Assembly: GCA_038040485.1 (NCBI GenBank)
Contig: JBBPIE010000003.1
Coordinates: 186,001-250,000 of the forward strand
Source: Onstottus_B arcticum
GTDB taxonomy: Bacteria; Acidobacteriota; Blastocatellia; UBA7656
Direction: 5' to 3'
DNA length: 64,000 bases
Shown here: positions 26,580 to 35,328 of the stretch, piece after piece
How positions within the stretch are numbered: position 1 is the first letter of the stretch
Layout of the letters: each line of letters starts with the position of its first letter
The notes under the pieces: model-generated
Databases searched by the model: none
Told to the model about the DNA's origin: nothing
Seen by the model: the letters and a program-made list of their open reading frames with translations, nothing else
Position numbers and translations under genes: made by a program

Positions 26580-27728
26580 ATGAATGAACAATCCGCAATC
26601 CGCAATCCGCAATCCGCAATCAACGTGGGCGCGATTGAGCGAGAATTAACGTCGCTCTGGGCGCAGGCTTCGGAACACGAAGACGGCGGGATCATGCGCG
26701 CTTCGACGCTCAACCTGCTGGTCTTCGTGACAAGCCAGTCGGAAGCCGCAAGGCTCGATGACACGCTCACCGAGGTGACTGCCGCGCATCCGTCTCGAGC
26801 CATCCTGATCATCGCGGACAGCCAATCTCAGGACCCTGCGCTTGCCGCTCAGGTCACGTCCCGCTGCACCTTGCCGACCGCGACTTCAAAGAAAGTCTGC
26901 TGCGAGCAGGTCACCATCACGGCTGCCGGCTCAGAATTGGCGGAAGTGCCCAGCGCCGTAGCGCCGCTGCTCGTCTCGGATCTGCCCGTGTATCTGTGGT
27001 GGTGCACGGTGCCGCGGATAACCGACAAGGTGACATTCAGACGACTCGCCGATCTGTCGGACCGCGTGATCATCGACTCGGCGGACTTCAACGATCCGCA
27101 CGGCGATCTGGCCAGCATGGCGGAGGTGCTGCGCGTGACGCCGCGATGGACTGCGATCAGCGATTTGAACTGGGCGCGATTGACTGCGTGGCGCGCACTG
27201 TTGGCGGGCTTCTATGACGTGAGCGAGTACCGCCCATTGATGGCTGCGGTCAACCAGGTCGTCATCGAGTATTCGCCCGCCGGAGCCGACACCGAAGCGC
27301 TTTCGCCGCGCGCTCTGCTGTTAGGCGGCTGGCTCGCGAGCCGTCTAGGCTGGCAGCTTGAGGGCGGTCCGGTAACTCGCGACGCCGGGTCTTCGCTCTT
27401 TGCGTTTTCAAAGGACGCTCGCAAAATCAAGCTCGAGTTCGCGCGCACCCAACGCGAGATCGAGCCCGGGCGCATCGCGATGGTTACGATAAGAAGCGCA
27501 GCCGACGAATCGGCGTCGTTCACCGTCAGGAGAAGCGGCGACGCTCAACGAATCGAGACGGTTGTTGCGCGAGGCGAAGAGCGAATCGCTCAACGTGTGC
27601 TCAGCTACGAGAGCTTGAAGGAAAGCGAGTTGGTCGGCCGCGAGCTTGAGATCCTCGGACACGACCGCGTCTATGAACAAGCAGTCCTTGCGGCCGGAGA
27701 AATGGTGAAGGCAGTCAGCAGTCAGTAG
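26580..27728 (+). CDS. opcA: OpcA, glucose-6-phosphate dehydrogenase assembly protein
   Basis: 382 residues. The segments RASTLNLLVFVTSQSEA, DLPVYLWWCTVPR and the Arg/Trp-rich middle (ISDLNWARLTAWRALLAGF) match OpcA, an allosteric effector that activates glucose-6-phosphate dehydrogenase in cyanobacteria and actinobacteria. AGAGAGG lies nine bases before the ATG at 26580, supporting this start. Residues 3-15 then consist of SAIRNPQSAI-type repeats encoded by intergenic repeat units. A GTG at 26625 would remove them but has no ribosome binding site. The product presumably acts on the zwf protein encoded just upstream. Confidence 0.88.
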   Translation: MNEQSAIRNPQSAINVGAIERELTSLWAQASEHEDGGIMRASTLNLLVFVTSQSEAARLDDTLTEVTAAHPSRAILIIADSQSQDPALAAQVTSRCTLPTATSKKVCCEQVTITAAGSELAEVPSAVAPLLVSDLPVYLWWCTVPRITDKVTFRRLADLSDRVIIDSADFNDPHGDLASMAEVLRVTPRWTAISDLNWARLTAWRALLAGFYDVSEYRPLMAAVNQVVIEYSPAGADTEALSPRALLLGGWLASRLGWQLEGGPVTRDAGSSLFAFSKDARKIKLEFARTQREIEPGRIAMVTIRSAADESASFTVRRSGDAQRIETVVARGEERIAQRVLSYESLKESELVGRELEILGHDRVYEQAVLAAGEMVKAVSSQ

Positions 27729-27790
27729 TCCGTGGCCAGTGGTCAGTGTCCGTAGTCAGGGCGGCAATTTACCGCTCATCGATCCTACAA

Positions 27791-29182
27791 ATGAAGAAGA
27801 TATCTCTCCCGCTTACGCTCAGCCTGGTGATGACCGGAGCGTATGTTGCGGTTAGCCTCCTCAGACCTCAACTTCTCGACAATGACTTTTCAAAATACCT
27901 CCTCGCCCTGATCCTTTTGGGTTTCAGCATAGCTGTTGTGCGAGCGGCGGGCTACGTTTTGTTCGACATAGTCTTCCTCAGGCGTAAGGGCAGGCAAGCC
28001 CCGGCAGTTCTGCGTACGCCGCTTTCGATTGTGCTCTACGTGCTGCTTTTCGCCCTCATTTACAACAACGTGATCAAAAGCGGCCTCGGCGGCATAGGGC
28101 TGCTCGCGACTTCGACCGTCGTCTCGGTGATCATCGGCCTTGCGTTGCAGGACACTCTTGGGAATTTCTTCGCCGGCCTGTCGCTTCACATCGAGCAACC
28201 GTTTCACATCCAGGACGCGATCCAGATCGGCAACGTGCTCGGGCGCGTCGAATCGGTCACCTGGCGAACGACGTCGCTTCGAACCAACGACAACTCTGTC
28301 GTGATCTTCCCGAACAGCAAGCTGGCTGGCGAGTCGCTGGAGGTCCATTCCTTCAACGCTTTGAACCGCCGCATCATTCGCTTCCCTGCGCCTTATTCGA
28401 TACCACCCGAGCGAGTGATACACCTGACGCAGCAGACAGCCGTTACCATTGCGAATGTCACATCCGAGCGGACTCCTGTCGTTCGGCTGGTCGAGTTCGC
28501 CGAATCGAGTATCACCTACGAGCTGCTCTACTGGGTCAAGGACTATATGTTGATTCACGACATCGACTCGAAGATCAAGGAGCACATCTGGTACATCTAT
28601 CATCGAAATCAAATCGATATCCCCTTCCCTGTCCGTCACGTTTTGATGGAGCAACTCGAATCGAAGCCCGCGCAGAACGAAGCGGACTACCAACGTATGC
28701 TGCAGTCGGTGGTGATACTCGAACCGCTCAACGAGGCTGAGCGCGAGGCGCTGGCCCGGTCGCTTGTGAAACATGTGTACGCGCCCAGCGAGTTGATACT
28801 GCGCCGGGGAGATCCGGGCGATTCGATGTTCATAATCAACCGGGGCAAGGTGGGAGTGCAGCTTCACGCGGCCGACGGAAAACTGCAGCAGGTTGCGGTA
28901 CTCGAGCGAGGCAATTTCTTTGGTGAGATGGCTCTGCTGACGGGCGAGCCGCGAACCGCCGACGTGAGCGCGCTCGAAGAAACCGAGGTACTCGAGATAC
29001 GCAAGCCGGCTTTGAAGCAGTTGCTCGAAGAGAACGCGCAACTAGCCGAGGCTCTGAGTCACAAACTGGCCGAGCGACAACTGGGACTGGATGAGTATTC
29101 GCGCTCGATGCCCGATGAAGAGCGCCAGGCTCAGACAGGGACGATCCTGCGCCGCATCAAGAGCTTTTTTGGTCTTCGCTGA
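27791..29182 (+). CDS. MscS-family channel with C-terminal cyclic-nucleotide-binding domain
   Basis: 463 residues. Three to four hydrophobic segments occupy residues 1 to about 110. Then comes the MscS pore and beta domain: LATSTVVSVIIGLALQDTLG, NFFAGLSLHIEQPFHIQD and FPNSKLAGE. After residue about 310 a cNMP-binding domain follows, with PSELILRRGDPGDSMFIIN and the phosphate-binding cassette FFGEMALLTGEPRTADV. Such proteins are mechanosensitive-like channels gated or modulated by cAMP or cGMP. The ATG at 27791 is preferred over a GTG 45 bases upstream in repeat sequence. It converges with the nucleotide cyclase gene 24 bases downstream, which may supply its ligand. Confidence 0.9.
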   Translation: MKKISLPLTLSLVMTGAYVAVSLLRPQLLDNDFSKYLLALILLGFSIAVVRAAGYVLFDIVFLRRKGRQAPAVLRTPLSIVLYVLLFALIYNNVIKSGLGGIGLLATSTVVSVIIGLALQDTLGNFFAGLSLHIEQPFHIQDAIQIGNVLGRVESVTWRTTSLRTNDNSVVIFPNSKLAGESLEVHSFNALNRRIIRFPAPYSIPPERVIHLTQQTAVTIANVTSERTPVVRLVEFAESSITYELLYWVKDYMLIHDIDSKIKEHIWYIYHRNQIDIPFPVRHVLMEQLESKPAQNEADYQRMLQSVVILEPLNEAEREALARSLVKHVYAPSELILRRGDPGDSMFIINRGKVGVQLHAADGKLQQVAVLERGNFFGEMALLTGEPRTADVSALEETEVLEIRKPALKQLLEENAQLAEALSHKLAERQLGLDEYSRSMPDEERQAQTGTILRRIKSFFGLR

Positions 29183-29188
29183 CTTGAG

Positions 29189-29208
29189 GCCCAGACTTCG
29201 CTGGGTTT
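29189..29208. terminator. Small hairpin between convergent genes
   Basis: CCCAG-ACTTCG-CTGGG (29190-29205) followed by TTT lies in the 24-base gap between the stops of the channel and cyclase genes. It is a plausible short intrinsic terminator; the stem is only five pairs, so confidence is limited. Confidence 0.4.
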
Positions 29209-30859
29209 AGACATTTGTGGACCGTGACGGGTGCGAGGCCTCTTTCCACAGCACTTCATAAATCTCGACGGCTGATTTCTTTCCCTTGACCATGATAGAT
29301 CCCGAAGGCCTCACCGGGAATTTGTCGCCTATCCTGTCCAATGTCGAGCGGCTGATGATTATCTGCCAGCCAAGCGCCTGCTTCTCCAACCGAGCCGCAA
29401 GATTCACCGCGTCGCCTATCGCCGTATAGTCAGTTCGTTCTTCCGAGCCGATGTATCCCAGCGTCACCGTGCCGGTGTTGATTCCGATCCCAATAGCGAT
29501 CTCGGCGAGCCCGGCTTCCTTCAAGTCGGCGTTCACGATCAACATCCGATGCTGCATCGCGATGGCTGCAGCTACCGCGTTCGTAGCCGCATCCTCGGTC
29601 TCGACGGGCGCGCCGAACAACGCCATCAATCCGTCGCCGATGTACTTGTCGAGCAAGCCTCGATGTTCGAACACGATCGGGGTCATGTCGGCAAAGTACT
29701 TGTTGAGCATCTCGACCACGATGTTTGGCTCGAGCGTCTCGGACATCGACGTAAATCCGCGAACGTCTGAGAACAACGCAGTCACCAGCGAGTTCTTGCC
29801 GCCGAGGTTCACAACATCGGGGTTCGCCAGAATCTCATCGACAACGTGAGGCGGCATGAAGCGCCGGTATTTCGCCCGCGCAAGCTCCTCCCTCAGCAGC
29901 CGCTTGTGAGTCATCGCATTGTCGACAGCTATCGACGTCTCGGCGGCCACCGCATTGAGAAGCTCCAGGTCGTCTTCCTTCAGCATCTTGCCCGGCCGCT
30001 GGCAATCGACAAGAATCACGCCAAGCGCGCCCCCCTGGCCAAGAAGCGGCGCGCACATTACCGACCGGATGTTTTGCATCATGATCGATTCGGCTTTGGC
30101 GAGGCGCTCGTCTGCCAGCGCGTCAAACGACAGGAGCGCGACCCTTTCACTCAGCACCTGGTCGACAACCGTCTTGCTGATGACGATGTCGGCGCTGCTT
30201 TTCTCGGCTTCCGGGTTTCGGAACTCAGCGGCATGAGTCGAGAGTTCGCCCGACGCCTCCTTCAACAACACAAAGATGCGGTCGGCCGGCGTGAGCCGAA
30301 ACAGCATCTCGATGACCTTCTTGAAGATGTCGTCCTGCGAGTATTCGGAGCCGAGCAGCTTGTTCAACTCGTAAATTACCGACAGCGTCTCCGCCTTCTT
30401 CTTCAACACTTCGAGATAGTCGAACAACATGTCGGAGCTTTCGGCCCCGGGCGGCATCGAGGCGCGGTCGAGTTGCGGAACGATCGGCGCGATAATGCCT
30501 GGTGTTCGGAACAGCACCGTGTTCCCGACTTGCTGGTTCGAGTATTTGATCGAGACCTTGCTGGTCAGGTCCTTCAATTTCAGCGTGTAGTGCGAGATCG
30601 TGAACGAATCCCCGTCCTTGAGCATTCGTTCGTTGACTCGCACACCGTCAAAGAAAACGCCGTTAGCGCTGCCTAGATCGACCAACATAAAAGTGTTGCC
30701 GGCCCGGCGAATGATGGCGTGCTCGCGCGAGACTTGTCCGTCATTCAGCACGACTTCGTTGCGGTCGATCGCACGCCCGATGCGTGTCTCGTCTGCCGCC
30801 AGTTCAACTTCGAAATTCCGGCCGTTCTCGATATTTGTTACGATAAGCTTTGCAAGCAT
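29207..30859 (-). CDS. FHA-GAF-class III adenylate/guanylate cyclase
   Basis: 550 residues. An FHA domain occupies residues about 20-90 (GRAIDRNEVVLNDGQVSREH, LVDLGSANGVFFDG). A GAF domain covers about 150-320, and a class III cyclase domain about 350-525. The metal-binding Asp residues are in ALFSDVRGFTSMSE and YIGDGLMALFG, and the C-terminal part has DYTAIGDAVNLAARLE. It should make cAMP (or cGMP) in response to a ligand on GAF and phosphothreonine partners on FHA. The ATG at 30859 is used; the frame is open to a TTG at 30931. Upstream on the same strand is a cyclic-nucleotide phosphodiesterase, and three cNMP-domain-bearing or FHA-bearing proteins are nearby. Confidence 0.92.
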   Translation of the reverse strand: MLAKLIVTNIENGRNFEVELAADETRIGRAIDRNEVVLNDGQVSREHAIIRRAGNTFMLVDLGSANGVFFDGVRVNERMLKDGDSFTISHYTLKLKDLTSKVSIKYSNQQVGNTVLFRTPGIIAPIVPQLDRASMPPGAESSDMLFDYLEVLKKKAETLSVIYELNKLLGSEYSQDDIFKKVIEMLFRLTPADRIFVLLKEASGELSTHAAEFRNPEAEKSSADIVISKTVVDQVLSERVALLSFDALADERLAKAESIMMQNIRSVMCAPLLGQGGALGVILVDCQRPGKMLKEDDLELLNAVAAETSIAVDNAMTHKRLLREELARAKYRRFMPPHVVDEILANPDVVNLGGKNSLVTALFSDVRGFTSMSETLEPNIVVEMLNKYFADMTPIVFEHRGLLDKYIGDGLMALFGAPVETEDAATNAVAAAIAMQHRMLIVNADLKEAGLAEIAIGIGINTGTVTLGYIGSEERTDYTAIGDAVNLAARLEKQALGWQIIISRSTLDRIGDKFPVRPSGSIMVKGKKSAVEIYEVLWKEASHPSRSTNV

Positions 30860-30981
30860 AAGAGTCAGCTTCAAATCGAAGGCCTTGTGTAAGTCGGCCC
30901 CGGTCAAACGGTTCAAGTTTGGCACGCTCAACTTAGACTCTAGTCCGTGCGTCCTCCGGCAAGCCCATCATCTCTGTGGCA

Positions 30982-31070
30982 CTTGTACGGGCGTCCCTCC
31001 GTGGGCGCCCCTTCTCGCGGATTTATGTCTATCAAACCGAGGAGCGCCCACGGAGGGGCGCCCGTACAAG
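30982..31070. repeat. MITE-like palindrome
   Basis: The arms CTTGTACGGGCGTCCCTCCG and CGGAGGGGCGCCCGTACAAG face each other around a short AT-rich loop. There is no coding capacity. Same family as 20163, 35213 and 61531. Confidence 0.9.
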
Positions 31071-31081
31071 CAATCTTGCGA

Positions 31082-31852
31082 TCACCATTCGTACACGCGA
31101 TCGATCTCACCCACTGAAACTTGCAGATCCTTCAGCAAGCCAAGTTGTCTGATGACGTCGTCCCGGTTCGTCGGCTTGATGTGAACCGCATAGACCGGAA
31201 CATCCCGGTCGAGCTTTCTCAGATCCGCGTCAAGAAGTTCGGGCGTGAGATGCTTCGAAGCCGCGGCCAGATCGCCCATCTCGTTGGGATACGACACGTC
31301 GACGAAAATAGCCTTCAAGTTCTTGGCAGCTCTCGCCGCTTTCCAGATTTCGTCGGTGGTGTAAGTGTCCGACGTAAACACAACTGCCGCGTTTTCGTTT
31401 TCGACCAGCAACCCGACCGTCGGCACGATGTGGTTGACCGGGATCGGAGTCACGTCCAGTCCCGCTATCTTGATCTTCTTGCGAGTTGTCATTTCGTTAA
31501 ATCTGAGAGCCGGCCCGCTTTGGTTGACAAGCGGAATCGTTTCGAAGTCGGGCGAGATCTGGTCGTTGAAGACGAACTCGCGCAATGCCTCGATGACTTC
31601 GCCGGCCGCGTGGACGACGATCGGAGAATCGAGCGTGTTGAAAGCTTCGGCAATGTAAATCGGAAGCGAAGCGATGTGGTCGTTATGCGAGTGAGTGACG
31701 ATGATGTGGCGAATGCCGCCAATCTCAGACGGCAGGAGCGCGAACCCGATGCTACCCCCGTCAATGGCGAGCCGATCGTCTACCAGAAAAGACGTCAGGC
31801 ATTGAAGCTGTGATTTCCTGCCCGCGGTGCTTGGCAGAAGTCTGATCTTCAC
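31082..31852 (-). CDS. Class II 3',5'-cyclic-nucleotide phosphodiesterase-like MBL-fold protein
   Basis: 256 residues with the metallo-beta-lactamase fold. The metal-binding motif is THSHNDHIASLP (HxHxDH). The later FTSDTYTTDE (Asp ligand) and AVHIKPTNR (His ligand) complete the di-metal site. The order and spacing match class II cAMP phosphodiesterases (PDE1/CpdP-like) rather than lactonases or RNases. It would hydrolyse the product of the cyclase encoded immediately downstream on the same strand. Start is a GTG at 31852 with GGGGGA about eight bases before it. Confidence 0.8.
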   Translation of the reverse strand: MKIRLLPSTAGRKSQLQCLTSFLVDDRLAIDGGSIGFALLPSEIGGIRHIIVTHSHNDHIASLPIYIAEAFNTLDSPIVVHAAGEVIEALREFVFNDQISPDFETIPLVNQSGPALRFNEMTTRKKIKIAGLDVTPIPVNHIVPTVGLLVENENAAVVFTSDTYTTDEIWKAARAAKNLKAIFVDVSYPNEMGDLAAASKHLTPELLDADLRKLDRDVPVYAVHIKPTNRDDVIRQLGLLKDLQVSVGEIDRVYEW

Positions 31853-31904
31853 GCTGTTATCCCCCGTCTAACTCGGCTCCCGACCCGCACAGTATACCAC
31901 CCAG

Positions 31905-32030
31905 ACAGCTTCCGATTGCCGATTTCCAATTGTCGATTCCGACTCACAATCTCGGCTTCCGCATTTCAATTCCAAATTTGCAATTTTCAATTTTCAATTT
32001 TCAATCTCTGCTTCAGATATCGGGGTTCCA
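31905..32030. repeat. AT-rich TTTTCAATTTTCAAT tandem block
   Basis: Degenerate units (CCGATTTCCAATT, CAATTTTCAATTTTCAATTT) fill the gap between the FHA-cytochrome gene and the phosphodiesterase gene. It is the same AT-rich family as 23616-23770. No gene is visible. Confidence 0.75.
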
Positions 32031-32042
32031 ACTCGGCCCTTC

Positions 32043-35000
32043 CTATCCGATCTTGATCCCCAACCCCTCCAAAAACTTCGTAGGCTTTTCCCCGCCTATC
32101 AGCGCGAACACGTAGTCGTTCGGGATCCGGGCTTTCTCCTCCTTCGACCGTACGTCCATCAACACGACCTCGTCCTCTTTGATCTCCTTGATCTCGGTTC
32201 GAAAGAACACCTTGATTTTTCCGGCGTCGATGCAGTCGTAGACGTTCATCTTGTTGCCCAGTTTGAGATCGCCCTTAAAGTCGCTGCGCACAACCAGGGT
32301 CACGTCGTTGTCGCGAGTGAATCGCATTTGATCGCCCTCGCGCTTGAAGCCGCACAGATCGACCGCCGACTCGATGGCCGAGTTACCCGCGCCGACGATT
32401 ATGCACCGTTTCTTTACATACTCCGCCGGGTCCGAAACCTTGTACTTGACCTTGAGATCCTCCGCCGGAGGTTTGACGGGAAGCTCGGCGCCGCAGCTCA
32501 CGCAAGCGCGGGCATTCGCCTGCCTCGCCGTCCCGCACCGCGGACAGTGCCGAGCGACGACCGGCTCACCTGATGATGGAAGCTTCAAGTTCTCGCCCGG
32601 CACTTTGAGCGTCATTGGCGTGCCCCGGTTGCCAATCGCGAGTATTACCTTGCGAGCCTTATATGAGCTCTCCTGTTTGGTCTTTCCGCGCTCGGTGGTC
32701 ACTTCGAACAATCCCTCTTCGCGTTTTATGGCAGTGCAGCTCTCCTCTTCATGAATCTGCACGCCGCTCGCTTTCATGGTGTCAAACCAGGAGTGAAGTA
32801 TTGATTCCTTCTGTTCGCCGGGACCCGGAAGCGGGATGCCGCCCTTTGCTTCGACGGTGTCTGGCTTGAAGAAGACGTACTTGCCCGCCGGGTAGCCGTC
32901 GATCGTACTCACCACGCGGTCTTGCTCGATTGCGACATAGCGAAGCCCGCGCTGCTTCGCAATCACCGCCGCCGACAAGCCCGCCGGTCCGATGCCGATA
33001 ATCGCGACGTCGTATTCGGCGTTCGGGTTCGCGCCTTCGCTGCGTAGATCGTCGATGACGCTGTCGACGACCTGGCCGCCTTCGTTTATCGCGTTCTTGA
33101 TCAAAGGAACCCCGGACACATCACCGATCATGTAAATGCCGTCCACGTTGGTTTGAAGCCGCTGGTTTCTCTCCGGGACCTTGCGAGCCGGGATCTTCTT
33201 GTTGGTGTTGATTACTATGCAAGCCTTCGGATTGGTCGGGCACTCAACCTGACAGCTCGTGTCCTCCATGCATTGGTCGAGCGCTATTGGAGAGGAGATG
33301 CCGTTGACGATCGCGAGCACGTCGTGAGGGCAGGCCTCGACGCAAGCGTGGCATCCGATACAGAGCACCGGATCGATCACCGGATGAGGATACTCGGGAC
33401 CTTCGGCCTTCGCCTTCTCAAAATCGATCGAGCCGGTCGTCGGAGCGGCGGCGGGTGCGCGGACCTCTTTGCTCGCTGCCTTCAACGAACCTCGGCGGCG
33501 AACCGTGCCAACTGCCATCACAACCAGCGCCGTTACCGGCAGGCTCGCGATCAGCGCCGCCCATACATACCAGGGCACTGCCCCGACGTGCGGGATCGAG
33601 CCGGGGCCCAGCGCCGACTTGTTCTGCCTTATAGCCCCTGCCGACCCTGTGCCCGGGAAAGTGTCTTCCGTAGCCACTCGCGGGCCTCCTCCGCTCTGAG
33701 TGTCCAGCGAAGCAAGGTACGTTTTGAGTTTTTGATTGTTGGTGGAGGCTTCGGTCAGGAACTTCGCGAGGTCTTCGCTTTGGTTGTGTTGCTGATGACA
33801 AGTGCTGCAGTTCGCCTGCCGGCCTTGCGTCTTCGCCAGGCCGGCTGTGACGCCGTGACACTTCGCGCACTCGCCGCGCGGGGAAGTGCGAAACAGCTCA
33901 TCGCCGCGCGCTCCCGCGCTGTGGCAGTCGCTGCAACTCGTACGGTTCAGCATTCGACCCGCCTGATGAATGCTGTGGAACTGATCTCGCGGGCTCAACG
34001 CAGCCCAGCTCTCCGGGAGCCCGCGCTTCTTGAACTGGTCGGCATCGCGCTTCCATTTCCATTCGCCGTTCTCGACCGGATAGCCCACCGCGCCGCCGTG
34101 TGGAATGGGAAGCAGACTCCCCGCCCGAGGACCGCTGCTGATCGTATAAGCTCCATTGTGGCATCGCGAGCAAAGCTCGTAGCTCACCAGCCCGGTGCGT
34201 ATGTCCGAACCTTCGTGCTCGGTGTGACAACTCGAGCATGCGATGCCTTCGCGATCGTGCGCTGTGTAGATCGCCGGCTGAAAGGTCTTGGTCACATGGC
34301 ACGAGATACACTTGTCCTGCATGCCTTCCGAGACGCCGTGGCAGTTCGAGCAGGAGGCTTCGTTCGGGCGATTGGCGATGCCTCGTGGCGAAGGCGCCGC
34401 CGCCGAAGTGTGTGTAGCGGAAAGTTCCCCGGGCGAGTAAGCCCCCTCGTGAGCCACGAGCGCAACGACCGAAAGGAGGACGACGACGGCGGCGCCCCAG
34501 GCGAAGTACGACTTGCGCCACAGCCGCCTCAGATCAAGCGAAGGCCGCCAGTTGAACTGGGCCTTGCCCACCTTGAGCCCGCTCTTCGGATGCAGCGGCG
34601 TTTTCTCGGCGATCTTACCCGCTTCCCTCTTGCGGTTCTTCCAGAAGATCTCGAGAGCCAGCTCTTGCCCTCCGAGCGCGCCGCTCAACAACCCGACGCC
34701 TTGCAGCCTCATTGTGCCGCCCGGCGTGACTGTCCGCGAGCCCGGGAGCGCCGGCATCTTGATCATTACGGTCGCTCCGGTTTCTTCTTCGCCTGCCGGA
34801 GCAACTGGAAGGCTCATCGCACCGTCAACCGTCTGTACTTCGAGCTGGCGCTCGACAGTTATTGCAAGAGCCTGGTTGAGGTACTGGACCAGCAGCAGAT
34901 ACGGTCCGATTTGAACAACGTCGCCGTCGGCAAGCGGGGTCTTTCCGACGAGCTGGCCGTTAAGCGAAGTGCCGTTCGACTCGGAAAAATTGAACAGCCA

Positions 35001-35177
35001 GAACTCCCCGCTGATCTCCTTCACGCCTGCGTGAGTGCGTGAGACCGCGCGGTGATTGAGCACCACGTCGTTGCTGATCAGCCGGCCGATGGTAAGGCCG
35101 TCGCTTTCAAGCACGACGTCATCGACCGCGCTGTCGCGGTCTCTTCTTCTGATGATGAATCGGTTCTTCCCAGCCAT
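32043..35177 (-). CDS. FHA / heptaheme cytochrome c / ferredoxin / FAD-NAD(P) oxidoreductase fusion membrane protein
   Basis: 1044 residues with five parts. (1) FHA domain, about 25-95 (TIGRLISNDVVLNHRAVSRTH). (2) Transmembrane helix about 224-243. (3) Seven CxxCH heme motifs between about 275 and 460 (CSNCH, CISCH, CSSCH, CSRCH, CSDCH, CAKCH, CSTCH). (4) A second helix about 540-560, then a ferredoxin-like part with CIGCHACVEACP near 607 and CMEDTSCQVECP. (5) A flavoprotein: FAD motif IIGIGPAGLSAA near 724, a rubredoxin-like CPRCGTA...CVSCG knuckle near 880-900, and NAD(P) motif IIVGAGNSAIESA near 927. Predicted topology puts FHA, Fe-S and flavin in the cytoplasm and the hemes in the periplasm. 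It could move electrons from NAD(P)H through flavin and Fe-S clusters to periplasmic hemes, or the reverse. Exact function unknown. Confidence 0.88.
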   Translation of the reverse strand: MAGKNRFIIRRRDRDSAVDDVVLESDGLTIGRLISNDVVLNHRAVSRTHAGVKEISGEFWLFNFSESNGTSLNGQLVGKTPLADGDVVQIGPYLLLVQYLNQALAITVERQLEVQTVDGAMSLPVAPAGEEETGATVMIKMPALPGSRTVTPGGTMRLQGVGLLSGALGGQELALEIFWKNRKREAGKIAEKTPLHPKSGLKVGKAQFNWRPSLDLRRLWRKSYFAWGAAVVVLLSVVALVAHEGAYSPGELSATHTSAAAPSPRGIANRPNEASCSNCHGVSEGMQDKCISCHVTKTFQPAIYTAHDREGIACSSCHTEHEGSDIRTGLVSYELCSRCHNGAYTISSGPRAGSLLPIPHGGAVGYPVENGEWKWKRDADQFKKRGLPESWAALSPRDQFHSIHQAGRMLNRTSCSDCHSAGARGDELFRTSPRGECAKCHGVTAGLAKTQGRQANCSTCHQQHNQSEDLAKFLTEASTNNQKLKTYLASLDTQSGGGPRVATEDTFPGTGSAGAIRQNKSALGPGSIPHVGAVPWYVWAALIASLPVTALVVMAVGTVRRRGSLKAASKEVRAPAAAPTTGSIDFEKAKAEGPEYPHPVIDPVLCIGCHACVEACPHDVLAIVNGISSPIALDQCMEDTSCQVECPTNPKACIVINTNKKIPARKVPERNQRLQTNVDGIYMIGDVSGVPLIKNAINEGGQVVDSVIDDLRSEGANPNAEYDVAIIGIGPAGLSAAVIAKQRGLRYVAIEQDRVVSTIDGYPAGKYVFFKPDTVEAKGGIPLPGPGEQKESILHSWFDTMKASGVQIHEEESCTAIKREEGLFEVTTERGKTKQESSYKARKVILAIGNRGTPMTLKVPGENLKLPSSGEPVVARHCPRCGTARQANARACVSCGAELPVKPPAEDLKVKYKVSDPAEYVKKRCIIVGAGNSAIESAVDLCGFKREGDQMRFTRDNDVTLVVRSDFKGDLKLGNKMNVYDCIDAGKIKVFFRTEIKEIKEDEVVLMDVRSKEEKARIPNDYVFALIGGEKPTKFLEGLGIKIG

Positions 35178-35212
35178 ATCCTAATAGTCAGACATCTTGA
35201 AGTTCGTGTGCC

Positions 35213-35302
35213 CCTGTATGGGCGTCCCTCCGTGGGCGCCCCTCGGTTGTGAGGCTCCTATTCCCTCGAGAAGGGGCGCCCACGGAGGGACGCCCGTACA
35301 GG
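35213..35302. repeat. MITE-like palindrome
   Basis: The arms CCTGTATGGGCGTCCCTCCG and CGGAGGGACGCCCGTACAGG are nearly perfect complements, with a loop of about 20 bases. It lies between the two large redox genes and shares its arms closely with the copy at 30982. Confidence 0.9.
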
Positions 35303-35328
35303 TCCAACACATTCATACTGACACCGTA

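Noticed and set aside
27890..29041. 383-codon open frame on the - strand
   Set aside because: Antisense to the MscS-cNMP gene, which has clear family motifs; codon bias of the GC-rich gene explains the open frame.
33153..35042. 629-codon open frame on the + strand
   Set aside because: Antisense to the FHA-heptaheme gene, whose CxxCH, Fe-S and FAD motifs are unmistakable; the + frame has no recognisable motif.
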